Notes under the pieces: model-generated
The model's input: only the letters and a program-made list of their open reading frames with translations
What the model was told of the DNA's origin: nothing
Database searches by the model: none
Position numbers and translations under genes: made by a program
Part shown: piece by piece, positions 54,545 through 64,000 of the stretch
Layout: each line of letters opens with the position of its first letter
How positions within the stretch are numbered: the stretch's first letter is position 1
Assembly (NCBI RefSeq): GCF_022605725.1
Contig: NC_065546.1
Span: 41,102,227 to 41,166,226, forward strand
Source of the DNA: Anthonomus grandis grandis
Lineage: Eukaryota; Arthropoda; Insecta; Coleoptera; Curculionidae
DNA: 64,000 bases
Direction: 5' to 3'

Positions 54545-56690
54545 TTGGGAGAATCAAGGCAAATTATCAAATCAAATATTCTTTATTATCATAACATTAA
54601 ATGTTTTTCGAGAAAGCTAAAAAAATACAAATACAAATATGTAAGAAAGGATGTGTCAACTTTTACGTGTTTATATACAAGTAGTGATACATACGGACCA
54701 TTTAAAGTTAATACAGTACAAGTATAATAAAAATAAGAGCAACAACAAAATACAATCACAATAAAATAATAATCTTCTTTAAAATTGGTGTTCAAAATAT
54801 TCATCCACATGATTAAATCTATAGTAGGTTAGCATTTTTTTATCGTTATATTTAAATTTTCTATAGTCTTTACTGAATTTGTCTAATGCCAATTGGCAGA
54901 TGGTTGAACAGCTTTTTACTGTCATAAATCAAAGACTGTTTTGTCAAAGCGTCATGTGGATTGGCAATTCGGTGCCAATTGGTAATTCGGTGCAAATATT
55001 TTAAGATCGTGTCGTTGCAATTAAAATAAGACATTTTTTTCCTATAAATATGTGTCCTAAAATGCACCCTCCCAGACCTACAGCTCGCGCAAATTGGAGA
55101 AAATCGATTATTTGAAAACTACAATTATGCATCAATTCTTCTGAAAATTTGCATGTTCCCGTTTTTTGGGTGCTCTTTTTATGTACCGTCCCAAAAATGG
55201 TGTAAATCCAATTTTAGAGGAGGATTCAGGGGAGCTTACCCTTCTGTTGGCCCGTATCTTGGGTTTCCAATAAGAAATTTAAAAATCTAGCAACACCATC
55301 TAATTAGCCATGAAAAAATATAAAATTTTTGGTCTCTCGCATTTTTTCACTATAATTAAACGTTTTCGAGAAAATCGCTGATAATTGAAAGGGGAGCACT
55401 ATTAAACCCTCTTAAACTTTTAAATTAGAAAACGCGAAGTGAGCTGTTACTATTTTATTTTTTGTCAGATCAAATTAATTTTATACAAAAAATGATAATT
55501 TTAGATTTTTTCATGACTAACTAGATGTTGCTCTACATGTTCAAATTTTTGATTGGAAACATAAGATATGGGCCATCAAAAGGGTAGGCCCCCCCCTTCC
55601 AAATCATTTCCTAACCATAATTTTCACACCATTTTTTGATCCAAAAATGTCAAGAAGACCCAAGACAATTAGGACTTGAACATTTCCAAAAGATTTGACG
55701 TATAACTGTAGTCATTATTCCAAGTAATCGATTTTCTTCAAGCAATTTGCCCGGGTTGTAGCCCCGAGGGGATGCACTTTAGGACACATATTTATAGGAA
55801 AAAGTCTTATTTTAACTGTAACAATACGCTCTTAAAATGTTTGCATCGAATTTTGTAATACCCTCTATAGCAATGACAGCATCTTACCTTGTATGGACGC
55901 CAGGATTGTCTGGAAGAGAGATTGTAGACATGTCGCAATGCTCTTTTTTGCAACTTAAATACAGATTTAAATAGCGTCATGCTCAAAAGCATACTCCATA
56001 TCTGAGATGTAATTCCATAAGAGCGAAATATGCCCAACCTTGTTTCTCACAGTGCGGATGGAAAAACATAAAAAACACTTACTACACAAATTACTAATAT
56101 GGGTTTCAAACTTCAATTTGCTATCAGTAAAGAGTCCCAGGAACTTGCATTTATATAAATATGCGACACAGTAATTATGCCCCATTGCTATATTTCTGAC
56201 GCAACATTTAAAGTTTGAAAGATTAGCCTTGAATGTATTGAAGATTCAAAGGTTAGCGTTACACCAATACTCGACTTGTTTAAGATCTTCATTAATCCTA
56301 CCATGTAACAAGTCATTGTGATGCCACAAAATGGTAGTGTCATCGGCAAAACCTGCACACCGGCCATACTCAAGTAAGCTGGACGGATTATTTATATAGA
56401 GCAGAAACAAAAGAGGGCCCAATATTGAACTCTGATGAACGCCAGAATAGATTTCTAAATAATCAGATGTGGAGTTTGCCTAACGTCATAAACCTCCAAT
56501 TTCCTTAATAAACTATTATGGCATACACAATCCAAAGCTATAGAGATGTCAAAGAATAAATGCGCCATTACCATAATTAAGATTTAAATATAATTTTTGC
56601 AGTACCTCAAGGATAGCGTCGTTAGTGCCTTTAGACTCTTGAAAACCATATTGAAATTTATTAAGGATGCTATGCTATGCTTGTAAGAAG
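54545..56690 (-). pseudogene. CR1/Jockey-like LINE 3' half, split by a palindrome
   Basis: The minus strand gives QYGFQESKGTNDAILEVLQK, SSILGPLLFLLYINNPSS, GRCAGFADDTTILWHHNDLL (the ADD catalytic box), YKCKFLGLFTDSKLKFETHI and FKLQKRALRHVYNLSSRQSW. It is then broken by 54984-55853 and resumes TKQSLIYDSKKLFNHLPIGI. The 3' tail has AATAAAGAATATTTGATTTG near 54550. Stops are frequent. The segment normally between RQSWRPY and the C-terminal block is missing. Confidence 0.8.
54984..55853. mobile_element. 870 bp imperfect palindrome (foldback-type element)
   Basis: Left and right halves are inverted copies across their whole length. AATTCGGTGCAAAT mirrors ATTTGCATCGAATT at the outside. CCTATAAATATGTGTCCTAA (55041) mirrors 55782-55798. 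AAATCGATT mirrors AATCGATTTT. CGTATCTTGGGTTTCCAA (55253) mirrors TTGGAAACATAAGATATG. The axis lies near 55415; only the inner 100-150 bases fit poorly. No coding was found. It interrupts a LINE. Arm divergence of perhaps 20-25 percent by eye suggests age. Confidence 0.8.
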
Positions 56691-56694
56691 GACA

Positions 56695-57571
56695 AGTTCT
56701 TCCCATGTTAGCTTCTTCTGTTCCTTCATCCATGTTTGGACTATCTGGATACCAAAATCGTCCTGTTGGTCTCTTATTATATCCCCATTTTACCAAGTAT
56801 CATCAACGATGGAGTATTTTTCCCCTGCCCATTGATAATGTTTGCAGTCTTTTAGACATCGTCCTCTTTGTAGAGCATTTGTATTTCCATAGATTATCTG
56901 CTCGGTGTTCAGTTTCAAAGTCAAACTTTTATAGCTTCTCTATCGATCTTGCCACTTCACGCTCCGGATTTTTTAACTGAAGGAGCTGATCGTTCAGTTC
57001 GCTTTCAGGAACTTATACCACACATAGAGGTGCTCTATCGCTTTGAAGACTCTCGAAGAGTGACGCAATAGTTAGGCTCTGGCTTGCACAACGTCTTACT
57101 AAAATAACCAATTACTTTTTCTTCTTGGCCATTCTGGCTTTGGGATAGCCGTGCTCCTAGGCCACTGCAAGCGTCGATTTCCAGTACAAATTTTACTTTA
57201 GATAAAGGATAGCTCAGTCGGCTTGTACAAAGCTTATTTTAGGAGAAGCTTTCTGGTCTTGGAACCATTGGAATTTCCATTTTTCTTTTGTCAACTAGGT
57301 CAATGATTCTGCGATGTTGGCAAATTCCTCAACATAGCGCCCAGATACTACACAGCCCTTTGAAACAAATGAAATTTTTTTAGACTCAATTTTAGTCCAA
57401 AACCTCCTGGCTTCAGAAACACTTCTTCCAGATTCTTCATGTGGTCTTGAAATAGTTTTCCTACCACAATAATGTCATGAATGTAAACCATGGAAGTCTT
57501 CCAGGCATTACATATAGCACCCACTAGAAAAGCCATCACTTCCCAATCTTCAGAGGCTAAATCAACTTGCC
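56695..57571 (-). pseudogene. Ty3/Gypsy reverse transcriptase C-part and RNase H
   Basis: Reading leftwards from 57571: WQVDLASEDWEVMAFLVGA, then SMVYIHDIIVVGKLFQDHMK (the YxDD box, with His for Asp), then KLSLKKFHLFQRAV. RNase H follows with VKFVLEIDACSGLGARLSQ, EEKVIGYFSKTLCKPEPNYC and a tether-like ETEHRADNLWKY to about 56700. Many stops are present. It begins exactly at the end of the errantivirus leader repeat at 57572, and the missing N-terminal RT lies inverted at 61740-61992. Confidence 0.8.
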
Positions 57572-58011
57572 AGATCGACACTATCTGGCTTCTGATCTTC
57601 ACCTAACCGTTGTAGCACCTTTTTGAGTAAATTCTTGAAAGAAACCGTTCTTTTACGTATTCCGCGTCAATAAGAACGTCTCAAAAAATCCGAACGAATG
57701 CGCCAGTTACGTATGGGCCGAGGGTAACAAGTTTTAAAAAAAACAAACTTTTATTTAAAATACCTCGTATGAGTAACAAATTTATTTAGGGAGGATTCGT
57801 ACGTGGAACAAAATTAAAGAAAATCAAAATCGGGGTTTAACAAAAGTACAGAAAATAGGTTAAGCTAAACAATGAAGTCGTACTCAATGCATTTTACCTT
57901 ATATTTATAACCTTGCCTTATCTAATAGTAAAGGAGAGTTATTTAATGTAAACATCAGCTATTTTAGGGATGTAACTTGCGCGGGAATATATAGCGTACG
58001 GTATATTAACT
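57572..58011 (-). mobile_element. Errantivirus LTR, primer site and leader (minus strand)
   Basis: On the minus strand an LTR of about 306 bp runs 58011 to 57706. It starts AGTTAATATACCGTACGC and ends GGCCCATACGTAAC, the AGTTA...TAAC form of gypsy-group errantiviruses. A primer site TGGCGCATTCGTTCGG follows (57705-57690; tRNA-Ser-like TGGCGCA), then leader sequence to 57572. No gag follows; the sequence passes directly into Gypsy RT. The last 191 bases match 61993-62183 in inverted orientation. Confidence 0.8.
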
Positions 58012-58014
58012 TTT

Positions 58015-58335
58015 TCTTCACTGGTAATCATTTTAAATATTAGCAAACTTATTTAAATAACAAATAATAATTGAGCTTAACAAGATGTCATGTATTATGT
58101 CAATTGAAAAATAAATGAAGAACGCGTCAAAGCGCAGCCATTCAAGAAATCAAAGCTGTCTATGCCATTTTTATTCATTAAATGCGTTTATTTATGTGAC
58201 TTTGTAGTTTTTTTCTCCTTATGGGCTTATTTATCAACCGATTTAAAAGATAATCATATAAAATTATTAAGAAAAAGAAACCACATTTCAAAAGTGACAA
58301 TGAGAATGCGTTTAACTTTGAACACATTCAAAAAT
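58015..58335. other. Spacer, nothing recognised
   Basis: AT-rich sequence lies between the LTR and the MITE. An open frame at 58162-58359 has no motif. Confidence 0.35.
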
Positions 58336-58340
58336 TTTAA

Positions 58341-58448
58341 AAGAATATTTTTTCTATGAGTATAAAATAGAAAGTAGAAAATACAGTATCATTGTTTTCA
58401 GAATATTATTTTTTATCGAAATACGTAACAATACACCCAGTGTCCCAT
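58341..58448. mobile_element. Hairpin MITE, copy 3 (diverged)
   Basis: TTAA at 58337-58340 and 58449-58452 bounds it. It keeps CTATGAGTATAAAA and GTGTCCCAT, with a decayed stem (GTAGAAAATACAGTATCATT). It is the oldest of three copies by divergence. Confidence 0.6.
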
Positions 58449-58454
58449 TTAAAA

Positions 58455-59310
58455 TAAGAAAGTTAGTATAATTTCCTGTTAAAGCGGAAGTGATGGAAAA
58501 CAATAGAATATGCCAAAAGATGCTCTTATAACTATTCTATTGATATACCAAATTTCATTTGTTTTTTTTCTTGAAAAATAATAATGTTTAATTTTATCTA
58601 AGAAGCACATTCTCGATCATTTTGTCGCAATCTTAAAATAATACCCTATACCTATAGTTTGACCATCGGATCTGTGTCTACGAAAAGAATGCGGGCGAAA
58701 TTTTGAAGCGTTGTCACGTCTTACTGCAAAAATGAAATAGTATAGAATAAAAAGTAAATATAATGGTAAAATTCAGCTATTTAATCATAAAAAAGATAAT
58801 AAATTATGTAATGCAGTTTAAACCATATTTTTTTGTTCTATTTGCTAATGTTTTGCATATTATAAAATCCAATATTGACTAACATTTATCCGAAATTCCT
58901 AATAAAACTTACAAAGCCGGCAACGTAGTGCTTTCGCGGAAGCATCTTGCTGTTTGGGGACAGGTGATTGGTTGATGACATCGCGGCCATTAATTTATTA
59001 TTTTTATGCAGCTCTCTGTCTTTCTCTATCTTATTGGATCGCATCCTACCAGGTTTTGTGTAATTTTAGGAATAATATCGATTTCTTGCGGATTCAGTGG
59101 CGGCGGCGTATGTTAATACTTTTGAGCTATTAAACTGTTTTTATTGTTGTATTTTTAGGTACCTACTTAATTTATGACCTATGACTTTTGAGTAGTGTAG
59201 CATAGTTTAGTTTATTTGCTATTATTGTTGCTGTTTTGTTGTTGTTTTGTGTTATTTGTTTTTTTGTTGTTAAAGTTCATAATTTTTAACAGTTTTGGTG
59301 TTATTTACGT
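58455..59310. other. Spacer, possible 5' region of a transposon relic
   Basis: A GC-richer patch at 58915-59110 has no readable frame. It may be the promoter region or 5' UTR of the relic starting at 59314. Confidence 0.3.
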
Positions 59311-59313
59311 TAA

Positions 59314-59955
59314 AATGAATAACTTTATTCATAGAAAGACAATTCATAGCCAGGCAAGGAAAGTGATTGCGAATGTTTATAGGTAAGTAAAATGATTATA
59401 AGAGAATTATAAAGCCTAAGCACAGTTATAAAAAAAAAACATTAAAATAAAATCATAATTTATGCGACACTAAATTTCAAAAATTATCTGCCTAATGTTG
59501 TAATAAATAAAAATCATATTCAATGAAATAAAACCAAGCTCGATTGCTTTACAAACAAAAAGATTTAAAGTCAATGTTGGTTATTTTGAATATAAAATGT
59601 CTATAAATATAAGTAATATGAATTGGAACGACGACAAAAAAAAATCGAATATCAGGATTATATACTTCGGCAAAAAAAAGACCGCGAATGACGAAGGTGG
59701 AACAAGACGACAACTTTGATTTTCAAATAGTTAAACACCTAATAAATCAAATTTATATAGGTTTAAAGTTGTGCCTACTAGCAGAAAGCTGTTGCAAAAA
59801 TTGCCAGAAGAAGAAAATATTTTTCAAAAATAACATCTTTAAGGTATAAATACCAAAGAGAAATGAAAAAACACCGAGCCGAAGGTCGCAATATTGTCTA
59901 TTTAGATGAAACTTGGATAGACAATGACCTAACGTTTAAAAAATTCTGGTAGAGT
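59314..59955 (+). pseudogene. Relic of the long-spacing IS630/Tc1/mariner-superfamily transposase
   Basis: ATG at 59314 reads MNNFIHRKTIHSQARKVIAN and VYR at a GTAAGT donor. Later pieces give KKRPRMTKVEQDDNFDFQIV (DNA-binding linker) and, near 59840, RYKYQREMKKHRAEGRNIVY then LDETWIDNDLTFKKFW followed by TAG. The last block matches RRKYLRQIKEYRKEGRNIYY / WDETWLNEG of the 5423 gene, so both belong to one family. Everything after the first catalytic Asp is lost. The visible donor supports an intron-containing gene structure. Confidence 0.7.
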
Positions 59956-59959
59956 GAGA

Positions 59960-61735
59960 CTGTTACTGGAGTGGTTAGCAATATATCTTCAGCAGGTACA
60001 AATTGATTATACTTATTTAAATAATAATTTAGATTATACATATTATGTAGTAAATTCAATGTTTAAACAGCATAATTCGGATTATCTGCCGTGTGCTTTC
60101 CCTCGCGATATCCAGGCATCGTGTACGGCACTCTTATTTTAAGTGAATAAACTAAGTAGGTGTATTACAAATTTTGTGTTTTCTTTACTTTACTTTTATC
60201 TCAAACTTCCCTAATCTTGTCTGTCATTTTTTTATTACATATTTACAAATAAAATATTTTAGAAGACCTTAATTTTCAAATTAATATCTTACCTACAAAT
60301 ACCTATTTTAAAATTAAAACAACCATATTTTTTAATATTTAATACATTCAAATCTGTGTAATCGGTTTATAAAATTTCGCACGTCACTGGCCATTTCATG
60401 AATGAAATGAGGCGGGTCTAGTCTACAACCACGTTCCCCGCACCGATACCGCTTAGCTACAGATTGGTTGGGCAGACTTTATAGTTATAGTCTTGTACGA
60501 AAATAATGAGCTTGTAAGAAAGTAACAGATTTTTCAAATGAAGGTGCTCTTGACCAAAGTGATTTTTTCATTTATCATGATAATATACGAAGTCTTTCTC
60601 ATAATTTTATTAAGTAAGAAGCATATCTGCACAGCTTTCATAAAGAATTCAATCATTGTCCTTACCGAATCATTCATCATACAAGACTTAAATTTACTGC
60701 AGATATCAGGGATACGACTTATTATATAATGGAGAAAATATTAATAACTAGGACGCTAAAATTATTTATATAAGAAGTGATTTAAAATTCGAATTTGAAA
60801 TACTAAGCCTTGATGTTTTTAAAATTATAAATTTTAAAATAACATTAGCCAAATTGAAAATTAAGGCAGCTATTTTATTACTCTGTAGCTATAAGACAAT
60901 TTAAATGGAAATTGTGGAAATAGACATTATTATTAATTACACACCCTTATGTTAAGTTAACCTTATGCTAACCTGCCTTAATACTTAATACCTTATGTTA
61001 ACCTTATGCTAAGTTTTTTTTTAGAATAAATTTACCAAAAATAAACACCCCATTAGGACAGCGTTTTTACACGTATCTGAGTCGAAAAATTCATTCAGTA
61101 TTCCCTGCTGGCCTTTTTGGGATTAATCTTATACATATAAGCCAACCCAGAGAGTATAATAAATATATGAAAGACTCTAAGAACAAGCAGATGTATATGT
61201 TTAAAAAAAATCCAGCAGTAATACTATAATGATATTGGCAACTCTGCGAATACCAACTGTGCTTCGTCATTCTAGAAATCACCATTAGTGAAGAATAAAA
61301 GTAAACTGAAATAAATCGGACTAAAGTGTGTGAAGAACTGAAAAGGGAAGGAAAGAGATTGCGATACGTCAGAAAACAAATCAAACTTACGAGAGCGGCC
61401 TCGTAATGCATTACTTGAGGAAGGTAAACTAACCCGAACGATTTTGTTTTTGCTGTAGTAACCAATATCAGTGCAAAGTTTGGAAGCTAAATTGTTTGAA
61501 AATTCCACAAAAACGGATGAAAGGTCATTAAAGCAAAGCCAAGAGAAAATTCTGCCAGATAAGAAGAAAAGATTTTGGAAAACAAGAAAGATTTAAAAGA
61601 GGAAATTTGGGAAAAAAATATTCTTTGGTGATTCTTTTGTTCAAGAAGAACAGGACCAGTATGTTAAAAAGAAATTGTAATGTTTTATGATAAAAGACAA
61701 TCGTAAGATCCGATGTAGTCAAGTCTGCAGCTAAG
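59960..61735. other. Spacer; inverted segment without recognised genes
   Basis: Apart from short non-specific frames I recognise nothing. A GC-richer patch with the small palindrome CATTTCATGAATGAAATG lies near 60392. Sequence at 61270-61720 is rich in A and K/E codons and may be decayed Gypsy gag, without a diagnostic motif. This stretch lies inside the proposed 4.2 kb inversion. Confidence 0.35.
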
Positions 61736-61739
61736 GTTT

Positions 61740-61992
61740 GACAATCAAAATGGCGTTTACATGGCTGATAATATGTTTGAGAACATGACCAAGGAAGGCA
61801 TCAATATACCACTTAACAGTCTATGATCTTTACCGGTAGTATATACTGTTAAAGAAGAAAGAGGCTTGACCAGATTCTGCGTAAATTACCTGCAGCTTAA
61901 TAATGTTATTAAAAAGGACAGCTATTCTCTTCCTCCCATTGACGACACTTTGGACACCTTGGCTGGATCTTTTCTCCGCTAGACATGAATAA
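61740..61992 (+). pseudogene. Ty3/Gypsy reverse transcriptase N-part
   Basis: The plus-strand reading has LPVVYTVKEERGLTRFCVNY then LQLNNVIKKDSYSLPPIDD and TLDTLAGS, followed with a small deletion by a FS.LDMN-like end. These are the first RT blocks of Gypsy elements. The next expected residues, (SGY)WQVDLASED, are found on the other strand at 57571. The sequence switches here to errantivirus LTR. Confidence 0.78.
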
Positions 61993-62183
61993 TATTTTAA
62001 ATAAAAGTTTGTTTTTTTAAAACTTTGTTACCCTCGGCCCATACGTAACTGGCGCAGTCGTTCGGATTTTTTAAGACGTTCTTATCGACGCGGAATACGT
62101 AAAAGAACGGTTTCTTTCAAGAATTTACTCAAAAAGGTGCTACAACGATTAGGTGAAGATCAGAAGCCAGATAGTGTCGATCT
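61993..62183 (+). mobile_element. Errantivirus LTR end, primer site and leader, 191 bp
   Basis: It contains the last 57 bases of the LTR (ends GGCCCATACGTAAC), a primer site TGGCGCAGTCGTTCGG at 62050 and the leader. It matches 57572-57762 in inverted orientation over the same 191 bases with few differences. The leader continues to the gag start at 62841, so here the 5' LTR is truncated and replaced by Gypsy RT. Confidence 0.82.
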
Positions 62184-62840
62184 AAGACAGCTTTTGGACT
62201 ATTTTGGAAGACAAAAAGTAAGAAAGTACCGATCTAAGGTGGCTTTTCGTTCAACCAATCACTAGGAGAACAAAGATAGACAGAGAGTACTGATCTAAGG
62301 TATCTATCCAGTAATCCAGAATCGTTGGACGCGTTGTTGTTGGACCCGTGAGACAGGAAAAGAGAGAATCGGAAGAAGAAAAAGCAGCTACAGACAAGAA
62401 GAAGAGTTGGACTAGACAGAGAAGTCATCAAATCCCAATGAAGATATTAATTCTTACCTTATTGTAAGTCTTAACATTTTTATTAATTTTTGTACATATA
62501 TTTTACCTTTAAATATTCGTATATCAACACAACAAATTATCAATGGCATATTGATAGCGGTATACACAAATATTTTTATATTGTATTTATAGTATTATCA
62601 TATTATTTTCGACCATATATATATTATATATTATTTTATTTTTATTCTACGCATTTAATCATTTTATTTATACTATATTTTATTTTATGATTCACGTATT
62701 GGTATATCTAATTTTTGTTTTTACAGTATTGATTATTTTTCGTACGTATTTAATATTTAAACTTTGCAAAAATTGAGTCGAATTCTGATAATAACGTAAA
62801 CTCTTTAATTTCGATTCTAGATAACTTGAATTTAAAAGAA
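62184..62840 (+). other. Errantivirus 5' leader
   Basis: This is non-coding sequence between the primer site and gag. The first 270 bases are less AT-rich with short repeats (GTACCGATCTAAGGTGGC, GTACTGATCTAAGGTATC). TTATTGTAAGT near 62460 could be the splice donor used for env mRNA in such elements; this is unproven. Confidence 0.55.
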
Positions 62841-63218
62841 ATGGCCCCACCAGATTATCAACTTTTAAAATATCAATCTGATAATATTCCCCGTTTTGAT
62901 GGTAACCCAAAATTATTAAATCGTTTTATAAGCGCTGTAGAAAATTTACTTAAAGCTTTTCAAGATAAAACCGATCCAAATGCATCTATAAATACATGTC
63001 TTTTTGATATAATATTAAGTAAGTTTACTGGCAGAACCGCTGAATTAATTGTTTCTCGTGGCGAATTAAATAAATGGTCTTTAATAAAAAATGTGTTATT
63101 AACAACTTTCTCGGATCAAAGATCTATTGAATGTTTAATCCAAGATTTGATAAATTTAAAACCAAATAAAAATAAAAAGTTGCAAAAACCCGGGAAAACC
63201 AGAAATAATTCATATTAA
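62841..63218 (+). pseudogene. Errantivirus gag, N-terminal portion
   Basis: ATG at 62841 starts MAPPDYQLLKYQSDNIPRFD, followed by GNPKLLNRFISAVENLL, AELIVSRGELNKWSLIK and LLTTFSDQRSIECLIQDL, the capsid pattern of gypsy-group Gag proteins. About 125 residues are left, against roughly 400 in the family. The reading ends in a Lys/Asn-rich tail and TAA at 63218. No protease, reverse transcriptase or integrase follows; env begins about 65 bases later. This is an internally deleted endogenous retrovirus. Confidence 0.82.
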
Positions 63219-63284
63219 AGAGTTAAAAAGACCTCTTGTTACAGATGGTCCTTCGCCTTTGGAGCATCCCCAAAATACCACTAC

Positions 63285-64000
63285 TTAAATAATAATCCTG
63301 GAATTTTACCTTACAAAATAGGAAACGCACAAAAGGTAATAAATCACTGGACTTTTATACAAATATTTGACTTGACAAACTTAATTCACGAATATGATAA
63401 CATTTGTAATAAATATAATGAACTCAAAAATAATCTTAATATTTATCCTAAATATTAAAATGAATTTTTCAACTCATTTATAATAACAGACAATTTACAA
63501 CGAAAAATTGAAGAACAAATTAATCAAATAATTCCTACTAAAAAACGTGAAAAACGAGGCTTAATAAATGGATTAGGTAGTATAATAAAAAGTATTACAG
63601 CTAATTTGGATAACGAAGATGCCGAAAGAATAGATAAAAATATCAAAATTCTAAGACAAAACCAAAATAACCTAAAACATTCCTTAAATCAACAAATGAC
63701 AATCCTTAGTAAATCCGTTAACACTTTCCAAGAATCTATAAAAAATATATCTCATAATCAAGAAACATTAAAGAATCGCATTAATCAAATTTTAGAAACT
63801 ATGAATCATTTTGAACTAGAAAATGCCTTTATTTCCGACATTACTCGAATACACGCAACTTTTTCCCAAATAAATACACTTTTTCAAAATATATATAATA
63901 TTTTCCATGAAATTGAAGTAGCCATAAGTTTTGCAAAACTAAACGTATTTCATAATGCAATTGTCAACATAAAAGATTTCCTAATTGAACTACAACTAAT
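63285..64000 (+). pseudogene. Errantivirus env (F-type glycoprotein), partial
   Basis: The frame reads from about 63285 to the window end, with one TAA near 63459. It shows the features of insect errantivirus Env proteins related to baculovirus F: an N-terminal subunit remnant, a short Lys/Arg cleavage motif near 63540, a glycine- and isoleucine-rich hydrophobic segment directly after it, then a long Asn/Gln/Lys-rich coiled-coil region with heptad-like spacing. The signal peptide is not visible and the C-terminal membrane anchor lies beyond the window. The internal stop and missing pol mark it as a defective copy. Confidence 0.78.

Noticed and set aside
62490..62690. Tyr/Ile/Phe-rich plus-strand frame in the errantivirus leader
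   Set aside because: Pure TA-rich composition, inside the leader between primer site and gag; regarded as chance.
1..64000. CRISPR arrays, bacterial operons, riboswitches, replication origins
   Set aside because: The window is eukaryotic. Regular spaced repeats such as 1980-2455 are too few and too long-spaced, and no cas-like or bacterial gene is present.

Overview
This is an AT-rich insect nuclear window, very probably from a TE-dense genome such as a beetle's. The assignment rests on GT-AG introns with short pyrimidine tracts, insect-type DNA transposons and LINEs, and an insect errantivirus. There are no bacterial genes and no rRNA or tRNA genes that I can recognise. Host coding sequence is a very small fraction; most recognisable protein coding is broken transposon genes.

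Host genes. (1) A plus-strand gene of unknown identity supplies its last three coding exons at 10621-10928, 18744-18914 and 19444-19495. All junctions are phase-consistent (phase 2, then phase 2). The stop is a TGA followed by C, and the frame stays open for 46 more codons, which makes it a readthrough candidate. (2) The last exon of 5-oxoprolinase lies on the minus strand at 35221-35379. (3) A probable terminal exon of an unidentified plus-strand gene lies at 45286-45448, followed by an AATAAA.

Mobile DNA, left to right. A possible LTR end with a tRNA-Lys-like primer site (about 2.9 kb). A Tc1/mariner-superfamily transposase with very long D-to-E spacing (5.4-6.8 kb), with a relic relative at 59.3-59.95 kb. 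A LINE scrap (8 kb). A nearly intact DD41D mariner (11.5-13.9 kb) and a piggyBac (15.0-17.6 kb), both in an intron of host gene 1. A decayed tandem satellite (19.9-21.4 kb). A DD41D mariner with a 1.4 kb insertion (23.6-26.3 kb). A mariner fragment (26.6-27.4 kb). A second piggyBac (27.6-30.5 kb) holding a third mariner (28.3-30.1 kb). Two copies of an R1-like LINE fragment ending in a hairpin MITE (30.5-31.4 and 37.1-37.7 kb). A compound mariner with double terminal repeats (31.9-34.5 kb). An unclassified transposon gene (37.7-39.0 kb). Two Tc1 elements (39.5-41.0 and 42.5-44.4 kb). A LINE with endonuclease and RT (46.4-48.8 kb). A PIF/Harbinger with two interlocked antisense genes (50.7-54.0 kb), next to a minus-strand Ty3/Gypsy integrase. 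A LINE split by an 870 bp palindrome (54.5-56.7 kb). Gypsy RT and RNase H pieces (56.7-57.6 kb). Errantivirus sequence at both ends of a 4.2 kb segment (57.6-58.0 and 62.0-64.0 kb).

No cellular pathway is encoded here. The main interest is architectural: palindromes and second CAGGGTG termini inside mariner ends, an inversion that appears bounded by 191 bp errantivirus repeats, reciprocally nested Harbinger genes, and the candidate stop-codon readthrough. All protein names come from reading motifs by eye; no database search was run.
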